9,140 bases of DNA. It comes from Deltaproteobacteria bacterium (lineage in GTDB: Bacteria; Myxococcota; UBA796; SXON01). The stretch lies in the NCBI GenBank assembly GCA_947483545.1, contig CANKNP010000212.1, forward strand, positions 1-9,140, in the 5' to 3' direction. Below are positions 1 through 5,748 of the stretch, piece by piece; position 1 is the stretch's first letter; each line of letters starts with the position of its first letter. Below the pieces are notes generated by a model. It was not told where the DNA came from, made no database searches, and was given only the letters and a program-made list of their open reading frames with translations. Both the position numbers and the translations under genes were made by a program.

Positions 1-401
1 CCGACCACTTCGCCGCCCAGCGACGACGCCACCAGCCAGAGATAGCACCGAAGCTGCTCTTCCCAGGCGGGGAAACCGGGGATCGCGGCGAGAGCGACCG
101 CGTCGAGCGCGCTCGACTTGAGCTCCTCCACCACACGCCGCCCCTGCTCCTCGCCGAGTCCATCCACCCTGCCGGAGATTCTACATGTCCAACCTCGAAT
201 GACCACCGAGTGCCGCACCACGACCTCGGCGCGCCAGCCCTCAACGTAGGCCCCCTGTTCGCGCTCGTGGAGCGTGCGCCCGAGGCGAAGCCGGGCGACG
301 GTCGACATCGCCGCGCCACGCCCGAGGTGCGGCGAGCTGGCCTCCAGCAGATCTCCAACTCCAAGCTCAATCACCCGCGCGTCGTCATCGAAGCGGATCA
401 T
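1..401 (-). CDS. PD-(D/E)XK (RecB/Cas4-like) nuclease domain protein, N-terminal part, cut by window edge
   Basis: An open frame reads leftward from an ATG at 401-399 to the window edge, giving 133 residues with no stop. Seen in the sequence, in order: a His in GRTLHER (H45), an Asp in ISGRVDGL (D80), an ExK in VEELKS (E93, K95), and a QxxxY motif in EQLRCYLW (Q116, Y120). This is the order and spacing expected of a PD-(D/E)XK nuclease of the RecB/Cas4 type, where D, E and K form the metal-dependent cleavage site. From family knowledge, such a domain at the very N-terminus, in a protein continuing beyond it, is typical of Rad3/DinG-like DNA helicases of bacteria. The helicase part would lie outside the window, so that assignment is an inference. 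Its start overlaps the stop of the upstream gene (ATGA), which implies translational coupling. Alternatives are a stand-alone Cas4-like or RecB-family exonuclease. Confidence 0.72.
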   Translation of the reverse strand, partial: MIRFDDDARVIELGVGDLLEASSPHLGRGAAMSTVARLRLGRTLHEREQGAYVEGWRAEVVVRHSVVIRGWTCRISGRVDGLGEEQGRRVVEELKSSALDAVALAAIPGFPAWEEQLRCYLWLVASSLGGEVV

Positions 402-1018
402 CCGGGTGGGGCCCCGAGGCTGTGGTGGAGATCCATCGGCTCACCGAGCGCGAGCCGATGGGACAGGGCCGCAAAAAACTGCTGGAGGATCGCGGGAGGA
501 TCGAGGTGGGGGTTCACCCGCTCCGAGTACCGCGGGTCGTCGGGGTCACACCACTCCGCAGGCGTGAGGGCATGAAAGGCGCGACAAGCAAGGGGGCGAC
601 GAAAATAGGCGCGGCAACTGCCCTGATCGTCAAGGAGCGGGCAGGGCACACGCGCGGCGCGCCACGCCTCCGCCGGGAGCCCTCGTGCGGCGAGCTCGCC
701 AAAACGTGCCCGCAACGCCGCACCATCGGGCTGCCCGTCGATCCACTCTCCCAGCCAGCGGCCCTCCACTCCGCTCACCCCGCGGGGATTGTCATGACAG
801 CAGGCGGTACAGCCGCGGCGGCACGTCATCGGATGGGCCGTGACCACGTGCTGAATATAGGCGTCGTACGCTCGGATCGCGGCGCCGAGCTGGGCGCTGT
901 GCGCGGCGGACCACGTGGGCGGAAGACGTAACATCGCCTGGAGGGCCAGCAGCATCTCGGTGAGGATCGCGTTGGCGCGTGGGGAGGCCGCCGCGTCCAA
1001 CGTCACGGTTCGGGTCAT
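398..1018 (-). CDS. YkgJ-family cysteine cluster protein
   Basis: This 206-residue protein carries the cysteine pattern of the YkgJ / zinc- or iron-chelating family. A CxxxCxxCC box lies at C66, C70, C73 and C74. It is followed by a PCPLL segment (C126), a GSCRAYFRRPLACRAF segment (C135, C145) and a last Cys at C157. The family is thought to bind a metal or Fe-S cluster, and its biochemical role is largely unknown. No signal peptide or membrane helix is visible, so it is probably cytosolic. The ATG at 1018 was chosen because the conserved part begins soon after it. An in-frame GTG at 1096 would add 26 residues but leave only 31 bp before the divergent tnaA start. No strong ribosome binding site precedes the ATG. 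The stop overlaps the ATG of the PD-(D/E)XK gene by 4 bp, so the two are probably made together. Confidence 0.8.
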   Translation of the reverse strand: MTRTVTLDAAASPRANAILTEMLLALQAMLRLPPTWSAAHSAQLGAAIRAYDAYIQHVVTAHPMTCRRGCTACCHDNPRGVSGVEGRWLGEWIDGQPDGAALRARFGELAARGLPAEAWRAARVPCPLLDDQGSCRAYFRRPLACRAFHALTPAEWCDPDDPRYSERVNPHLDPPAILQQFFAALSHRLALGEPMDLHHSLGAPPG

Positions 1019-1127
1019 GCCGCGAGCTAACCGAAAACGCTGGCCTCGGGCGCGTTCCACGTCGGTCGCAGTCTGCTGCGCTTCTAAACGATTCACACAT
1101 CCACTATGGACATACGGAGGAGGTCCC
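1019..1127. promoter_or_regulatory. Divergent intergenic spacer, presumed promoters for both directions
   Basis: This 109-bp spacer lies between two divergently transcribed genes and must hold the start signals for at least one of them. It is somewhat richer in A/T than its flanks around 1084-1115. I could not find a convincing -35/-10 pair on either strand. A short TCCA-cta-TGGA inverted repeat at 1100-1110 lies just before the tnaA ribosome binding site and could be an operator, but arms of four bases are weak evidence. There is no E. coli-like tnaC leader peptide followed by a Rho-site region. Confidence 0.4.
1116..1124 (+). promoter_or_regulatory. Strong ribosome binding site of tnaA
   Basis: The string GGAGGAGGT ends three bases before the GTG at 1128. 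It is the clearest Shine-Dalgarno sequence in the window. It decides the tnaA start in favour of this GTG over upstream in-frame starts, including an ATG at 1017. Confidence 0.8.
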
Positions 1128-2477
1128 GTGAAAACCCTGATCGAGCCGTTCCGAATCAAGGTGGTGGAGCCCATCCGAATGACCAGTCCGGAAGAGCGTG
1201 AAAAAGCGCTCGTGCAGGCTGGATTCAACCTGTTCCGTGTTCCAGCAGAGCTGGTGCTCATCGACCTGCTCACCGACTCCGGGACCGGCGCGATGTCCCA
1301 CGACCAGTGGGCGGGCATGATGCGCGCCGACGAATCCTACGCCGGCGCCCGGAGCTACTATCGGTTCTACGACCGAATCTCCTCGCTCACGGGCTTCCGG
1401 CACATCCTGCCCACCCACCAGGGCCGCGCGTCTGAGCGCCTGCTGTTCGAGCTCATGGGGGGAACCGGGAAAGTGATCCCCAACAACGCACATTTTGACA
1501 CGACTCGGGCCAACGTGGAACACTCGGGCGCCCAGGCGATCGACCTGTTGACCCCCGAAGGTCGCGACCCGGCGGCGGTCGCCCCGTTCAAGGGCAACAT
1601 GGATGTACGGGCGTTGGAACGGCTGATTGAAGACATCGGGCCCGACCGCATACCGCTGGTGATGGTGACGGTCACGTGCAACACCAACGGCGGGCAGCCC
1701 GTGAGCCTCGCCAACCTCCGGGAGGTGCGGGAGGTGTGCGACCGCTATCACCTGCCCCTGTTCCTGGACGCGTGCCGATTTGCGGAGAACGCCTGGCTGA
1801 TCAAGGAGCGGGAACCGGGCGAAGGCAGCAAGTCCATCCCCGCGATCGTCCGGGAGATGTTCGACCTTGCCGACGGCGCGACGCTCTCCGCCAAAAAAGA
1901 TGGTCTGTCCAACATCGGCGGCCTGCTGCTGCTCCGGGACGAGCAGCTGTTTCAATCCGTGAGCGAGCAGCTCATCCTCACCGAGGGCTTCATCACCTAC
2001 GGCGGCCTGGCGGGGCGGGACCTCGAGGCGATGGCCCAGGGATATACCGAGGTGATCGAGGAAGACTACCTGCGCTACCGCATCCGGTCCACCGCCTACG
2101 TAGGCGATCGGCTGCGTGAGGCCGGCATCGCGATCGTCGAGCCTACGGGCGGCCACGCCGTGTACATCGACGCCGCGCGTTTTTGCCCACATCTGCCGCG
2201 GGAGGCGCTGCCCGGCCAGGCGCTCGTGGTGGCGATGTACCGCGAGCTGGGGGTACGCGCCTGCGAGATTGGTACCTTCATGATGGGAAATGCCGCAACG
2301 ATGGAGCTGGTTCGACTGGCGCTGCCCCGCCGCGTCTATACGCAGTCGCACATGGACTATGTCTGCGAGGGGCTCGCCGAGCTCTACACGCGACGGAGCT
2401 CGCTCCCGGGCCTCCGGATCGTGCAGGCGCCCTCGACCCTCCGGCATTTCACCGCGACCCTCGCCGAGCTCCGCTGA
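1128..2477 (+). CDS. tnaA: Tryptophanase (L-tryptophan indole-lyase, PLP-dependent)
   Basis: Predicted to cleave L-tryptophan to indole, pyruvate and ammonia (EC 4.1.99.1) in the cytosol. The 449-residue product belongs to the beta-eliminating lyase family of tryptophanase and tyrosine phenol-lyase (TPL). It opens with EPFRIKVVEP and keeps LIDLLTDSGTGAM, THQGR, GGQPVSLAN and YGGLAGRDLEAMA. Its numbering matches Citrobacter TPL through the core: Y71, N185, D214, R217 and the PLP lysine K257 in SAKKD. Three positions that separate the enzymes are tryptophanase-like: D124 (TPL has Thr), I381 (TPL has Arg) and H440 in LRHFTA (TPL has Phe). The loop after residue 384, about a dozen residues longer in both reference enzymes, is shorter here. 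Start: GTG with a strong ribosome binding site, exactly where family members begin. No tryptophan permease (tnaB) follows, so it is probably a single-gene unit or leads weakly into the lipoprotein pair. Substrate specificity is inferred from residues only. Confidence 0.92.
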   Translation: MKTLIEPFRIKVVEPIRMTSPEEREKALVQAGFNLFRVPAELVLIDLLTDSGTGAMSHDQWAGMMRADESYAGARSYYRFYDRISSLTGFRHILPTHQGRASERLLFELMGGTGKVIPNNAHFDTTRANVEHSGAQAIDLLTPEGRDPAAVAPFKGNMDVRALERLIEDIGPDRIPLVMVTVTCNTNGGQPVSLANLREVREVCDRYHLPLFLDACRFAENAWLIKEREPGEGSKSIPAIVREMFDLADGATLSAKKDGLSNIGGLLLLRDEQLFQSVSEQLILTEGFITYGGLAGRDLEAMAQGYTEVIEEDYLRYRIRSTAYVGDRLREAGIAIVEPTGGHAVYIDAARFCPHLPREALPGQALVVAMYRELGVRACEIGTFMMGNAATMELVRLALPRRVYTQSHMDYVCEGLAELYTRRSSLPGLRIVQAPSTLRHFTATLAELR

Positions 2478-2534
2478 CGAACGCCGCGAGGCTCACCGTG
2501 CGGACCGCGGCGTCCTTCGCTACATTAGGCGCGG

Positions 2535-2540
2535 GGAGGG
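2535..2540 (+). promoter_or_regulatory. Ribosome binding site of the M15 lipoprotein gene
   Basis: GGAGGG lies four bases before the ATG at 2545, in the 67-bp gap after tnaA. It supports this start, although the reading frame is open far upstream inside tnaA. The rest of the gap (2478-2534) shows no obvious terminator hairpin with a T-run. Confidence 0.65.
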
Positions 2541-2544
2541 CCAG

Positions 2545-3534
2545 ATGGTGACCGTGTTGTGGTGGTGGCTGGCCTGTCAGGATGAGCTGGTCGCCCCTCG
2601 CGTCCTGAAGGGCCCCCCTGTGGGCGCCACGTGGTTCGACACGGGCGATCCTGGTCAAACCGACTCCGGCGCGGGCCTCGACTCGGACCCCACTACGGGA
2701 CCCGATGACTCGGACCCACCCACCGACACAACCGACACAACCGACACAACTACCGCCAGCTTCGAGGTATGTTATCTGGGTTCGAGCCGCTCGGGGACCG
2801 AGTGTGTGCCGACCGTGCCCTACGATGCCAGCTTCGGCAGTGACTACGATTATCCCGATCCTTATGAGGGAGATCCTCAGTACAACGCCCCCGTACGTTA
2901 CCTCGATCTGGAGAGCGTCGATCCCGACCTCACGATTGCCCCCAACTTTGTGCTGTCAGAGCTGGCGGAGGCCTACAAGGGCCGATGGGCGGTATTGGCG
3001 CCCGTCCTGATCGATCGTCTCCAGGAGATTCGCGACGCGATCGGTGAGCCGCTGTACGTCACCTCCGGGTACCGAAACCCAAGCTACAACGCGTCGGTCG
3101 GCGGCGTGACCTGGTCACGGCACATCTACGGGGACGGCGTGGACCTCGACGCGTCGAGCTACTCGGTCGAGGAGCTCGGTGAACACTGTGAAGACGCGGG
3201 CGCCGACTATGTTGGGCTCTACGAAGACGGCCATACCCACTGTGACTGGCGCGACAGCCCCCTCGAACCCGGATTCTTCGACTCCGGCCCCGCGGGCCCA
3301 GCGCCGCGGCGCCCCCTCCCGCCGAGCGCACGAATCGAGCGTGCTGCCCAGCACATCCTGCGTGCCCCGGCGACGGGTTTTGACGAAGGAGAGCCACTAC
3401 GGAGGTGGCGCAGCCTCGACGCCGATGGCAGTCTAATCCATACCGGCGAAGGTCGCGAATATCAGCCTCCCGCCGAGGCCGCCCGGGTCGAGGTGGTTGT
3501 AGGCGGTCACCTGCACCTGTCGTTCACGCCGTGA
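2545..3534 (+). CDS. Predicted lipoprotein, M15-type peptidoglycan peptidase (Peptidase_M15A/M15_3-like)
   Basis: 329 residues. The N-terminus MVTVLWWWLACQD reads as a very short lipoprotein signal with lipobox LAC (C11). Q at +2 would send it to the outer membrane under the E. coli Lol rule. Residues 30-71 are a low-complexity Asp/Thr/Gly/Pro linker containing TDT repeats. The catalytic domain spans about 112-240: a SGYRNPSYNASVGG segment (174-187), then SRHIYGDGVDLD with probable zinc ligands H193 and D200, and HTHCDWR with the third ligand H232. This is the HxxxxxxD...HxD arrangement of M15 enzymes, which cut D-amino-acid bonds in peptidoglycan stems or cross-links. Roughly 85 more residues follow, ending in a beta-rich segment (VEVVVGG) that may be a small Ig-like or substrate-binding module. 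The stop overlaps the next lipoprotein's GTG, so the two are probably translationally coupled. The role could be self wall remodelling or attack on other bacteria; the sequence does not decide. Confidence 0.82.
   Translation: MVTVLWWWLACQDELVAPRVLKGPPVGATWFDTGDPGQTDSGAGLDSDPTTGPDDSDPPTDTTDTTDTTTASFEVCYLGSSRSGTECVPTVPYDASFGSDYDYPDPYEGDPQYNAPVRYLDLESVDPDLTIAPNFVLSELAEAYKGRWAVLAPVLIDRLQEIRDAIGEPLYVTSGYRNPSYNASVGGVTWSRHIYGDGVDLDASSYSVEELGEHCEDAGADYVGLYEDGHTHCDWRDSPLEPGFFDSGPAGPAPRRPLPPSARIERAAQHILRAPATGFDEGEPLRRWRSLDADGSLIHTGEGREYQPPAEAARVEVVVGGHLHLSFTP
2722..2748 (+). repeat. Three perfect tandem copies of a 9-bp unit (ACCGACACA)
   Basis: The unit ACCGACACA occurs three times back to back and then degenerates into ACTACC. 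It lies in frame within the M15 lipoprotein gene and encodes Thr-Asp-Thr three times (residues 60-68) in the linker between lipid anchor and enzyme domain. Gain or loss of a unit would change linker length by three residues without a frameshift. Confidence 0.9.
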
Positions 3535-5564
3535 GTGTCCTTCATCTCGGGGCACTCCACGCGGGGACACTGTTCCTCGGCGGATGTCTGAGCGAAGCCT
3601 CCGGCGAAGCCCGAAAAGGCGCCCCCGGCCCGGGCGAGAGCACCCCCGAGGAGGACTCGGCCCCGCCCGGCGACTCCGGCGCCGACGACAGCGTAGTCAC
3701 GGTCGGGGACCTGATCGTCCCCGCCGCGCTCCGGCTGCCCGTGATGGAGATCGGCGACAGCGGCGACTCGGCGAGCCTGGAGGTCTACAGCCCCTCCGGC
3801 ACGGCGGAGCTGCAATTTCGGGCGGGGGCCGACCTGAGCATCACCGGGGACCCGAGCCCGCTCAGCGCCGGGGAGACCCGCCGACTCACGGTGACCTATA
3901 CCGGAAGCACCGCAAGACGTCGGCTTTTTGAGGGCGCGGTGACGGTGGGAGACGGCGAGGCCGTGGTGGCGGTGGTGGTCAGTGCTGTGGTGGCCCACGC
4001 TGACCTGCCCGATGCGCTCGTGTGGGAGTCTTCGAGGTTTGGTGAGTACTTTGTTGCGGAGTTGCCCTCGGCGCCCTTTCCATACGGCGGCGCCTCGTGG
4101 GACGACCCCTCTGTGTTGGTCTACCTGGCCGCGCCAATCCAACACCCGAACGCCGACGTGATCTCCCACCTTCACGGGCACAACGCGAGCTTACGCGACG
4201 TGGTCCGTACTCAGTACCTGCTGGAGCAGAGCGCGCTGTCGGGACGAGACGCGGTCCTCATCGTCCCCCAAGGCCCCGAGAGCGCCGCGTCGGGCGACTT
4301 CGGCCGGCTCGCCGACGACGATGGGCACCTGAACCTCGTCAGCGACGTCCTGGCGCTCCTCTACCGAGAGGGTCGGCTTGAACGTCCGGTGCCCGGGCTA
4401 CAGGCCCTCACGTCCCACTCGGGGGGCTACGTCGCCACTGCGGCGATCCTCGAACGCGGCGGGCTCCCTATCCACGCCGTCCACCTGTTCGACTCGGTCT
4501 ACGGCTATGAATCGACCTTCGCGGCGTTCGCGCGCGCCGGCGGGGTGTTGCGCTCCTTGTACACCGCTACCGGCGGCACGGACGACAACAACCGGGGATT
4601 GCGGGACACACTGGAGGGCGAGGGCTACGAAGTCGGGCGCTCGATCGGGGACCTCGCGCTCCGGGATCAGCCGGTGAGCATCGTCTCTACCGACTCCTCC
4701 CACTCGGGCTGCGTGAGCGACACACGGAATTACGCCCGCCTGCTCGCGGCGAGCGGACTCCAGCCCGGCCGATATGGCGCGCCCGAGCTCCTCTACAGTC
4801 AAACGGACGGCGGCAGCGCCGCCGTGGCGTGGCTGGACGACCCCGGAGGCGTGCTCGAAGTGGAGGTAGGTGGTGTTCGCTCGGATCAAAGCCCGGTCAG
4901 CGTCAACCCCTCGGACAGCCTCACCGCGACCTGCGCGGACGGCTCCTGCCTCGATTCCGACCGTTACGGCGCGACCGGGAGCGACTGGCTGATCGTCGAC
5001 GGCTTCGACCGGGTACTCACTGGCTCTTATTCCGAACGAAGGCACGATTTTGCCTCGCGGGTCGGACAGGCGCTCGGGGGTGAGACCTTCTCCGTCGCGA
5101 GCAACGAGGCGGTGGGCGCCGGGCTCGTGGCGCTCGCCGACTTCGGCGGCGTGATCTGGCTCCTGGGGGACGAATCCACGGCGGACCTCTGTTTTGATGA
5201 GGACGAACAGGCCCGCGTCGAGGCCTACCTCGACGGCGGCGGCCGCCTCCTGGTGAGCGGCTCGGAGCTCGGCTACGCCACCGCGTCGAGCTGGCTCTCG
5301 GGCACCCTCGGCATCGGCTACGCGGCGGACGACGCGGGCACGAACACTGCGGGGACCTTCACCTTCGGTACGATCTACGAAGAGGATTATCCCGACGTGC
5401 TCTCGGGGGAACAAACCCTGCTTCGGTACGACACAGGCGGCGCCGCTGCCGTTGCGGCGACCCCGGGCGACGGGTCGGTGGTCGCGGTGGGGTTTGGGGT
5501 TGAGAACGTCGACGACGCCGAGCTGCCGACGCTGATGGCGCTGCTGCTCGCCCCGTTTGGATGA
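3531..5564 (+). CDS. Predicted lipoprotein: Ig-like domain, alpha/beta-hydrolase-like domain and C-terminal GATase-like domain
   Basis: 677 residues from a GTG that overlaps the previous stop (GTGA). There is no ribosome binding site, so start by coupling is likely. The N-terminus is hydrophobic and ends in lipobox LGGC (C19), followed by an acidic Gly/Ser/Pro linker (21-55). About 56-155 looks like an Ig-like beta domain. About 165-410 resembles an alpha/beta hydrolase: HLHGHN (213-218) at an oxyanion position, TSHSGGY with candidate nucleophile S297 (SxSxG in place of GxSxG), D321 in LFDSVYG, and H391 in SSHSGC. Residues 484-677 (WLIVDGFDR, ASNEAV, VIWLLGDESTAD, LLVSGSELG) match my memory of the glutamine-amidotransferase-like domain at the end of xanthan-lyase-like and amidase-like secreted proteins of delta-proteobacteria. 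A first candidate Cys pair (C468, C473) sits before it and could form a disulfide. Substrate is unknown; an ester or peptide hydrolase is possible. The frame is open back to 3405, but the residues before the GTG are Arg-rich and not exportable. Confidence 0.75.
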   Translation: MSVLHLGALHAGTLFLGGCLSEASGEARKGAPGPGESTPEEDSAPPGDSGADDSVVTVGDLIVPAALRLPVMEIGDSGDSASLEVYSPSGTAELQFRAGADLSITGDPSPLSAGETRRLTVTYTGSTARRRLFEGAVTVGDGEAVVAVVVSAVVAHADLPDALVWESSRFGEYFVAELPSAPFPYGGASWDDPSVLVYLAAPIQHPNADVISHLHGHNASLRDVVRTQYLLEQSALSGRDAVLIVPQGPESAASGDFGRLADDDGHLNLVSDVLALLYREGRLERPVPGLQALTSHSGGYVATAAILERGGLPIHAVHLFDSVYGYESTFAAFARAGGVLRSLYTATGGTDDNNRGLRDTLEGEGYEVGRSIGDLALRDQPVSIVSTDSSHSGCVSDTRNYARLLAASGLQPGRYGAPELLYSQTDGGSAAVAWLDDPGGVLEVEVGGVRSDQSPVSVNPSDSLTATCADGSCLDSDRYGATGSDWLIVDGFDRVLTGSYSERRHDFASRVGQALGGETFSVASNEAVGAGLVALADFGGVIWLLGDESTADLCFDEDEQARVEAYLDGGGRLLVSGSELGYATASSWLSGTLGIGYAADDAGTNTAGTFTFGTIYEEDYPDVLSGEQTLLRYDTGGAAAVAATPGDGSVVAVGFGVENVDDAELPTLMALLLAPFG

Positions 5565-5721
5565 GAGGCGTCGGGCGGGCCGCGCCGGCTCCGCGAGCAG
5601 GCGTCCCGCGGCGCCGCTCCCCAAGCCCTGTTCGTTCGTGGTTCCTCGGGGGCACCACCCCGCGGTGGCCCCACGTCGGCTAAGGTGACGCCGCCCCGAG
5701 ACTGACAGGAGCGCGAGACAC
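5565..5721. other. Non-coding spacer between the lipoprotein pair and the patatin gene, with one GC-rich hairpin
   Basis: 157 bp with no supported gene. A hairpin can form at 5649-5672: GGGGC-ACC pairs with GGT-g-GCCCC around a seven-base loop, with one bulged G. No T-run follows it, so it is not a canonical intrinsic terminator. It could still help end the upstream transcript or lie in the 5' leader of the patatin gene. No convincing -35/-10 pair was seen, although a promoter for the right-hand genes is expected here. Confidence 0.4.
5707..5711 (+). promoter_or_regulatory. Ribosome binding site candidate that favours a CTG start for the patatin gene
   Basis: AGGAG lies ten bases before an in-frame CTG at 5722 but 37 bases before the TTG at 5749. 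The frame closes with TGA at 5686-5688 and contains no ATG or GTG between that stop and 5749. If this site is used, the protein gains nine residues (starting LDTPDPERW). Confidence 0.5.
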
Positions 5722-5748
5722 CTGGACACGCCGGACCCCGAACGTTGG

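Noticed and set aside
210..931. Plus-strand open frames across the left 1 kb (121, 97 and 169 codons)
   Set aside because: They are shadows of the minus-strand PD-(D/E)XK and YkgJ-type genes, whose motifs are clear.
915..1127. N-terminal extension of the tnaA frame (in-frame starts at 915 and 1017)
   Set aside because: The added residues are Arg-rich, overlap the divergent gene and its spacer, and are absent from the family, whose N-terminus aligns with the GTG at 1128 behind a strong ribosome binding site.
1017..1127. tnaC-like leader peptide regulating tnaA
   Set aside because: The only candidate containing Trp-Pro (from ATG 1017) is in frame with tnaA and has no stop, so it cannot act as a separate leader peptide.
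1104..2447. Long open frame (447 codons) on the minus strand opposite tnaA
   Set aside because: Fully antisense to a clear tryptophanase. It has no recognisable motif and a composition (rich in His, Arg, Gln, Gly) typical of the complement of high-GC coding sequence.
3405..3530. Upstream start at 3405 for the multidomain lipoprotein
   Set aside because: It would place 42 Arg-rich residues before the lipoprotein signal and overlap the M15 gene by 130 bp; the GTG at 3531 gives a proper N-terminus.
5649..5672. GC-rich hairpin as an intrinsic terminator
   Set aside because: No T-run follows the stem and one G is bulged, so it is recorded only as a possible structure within the spacer.
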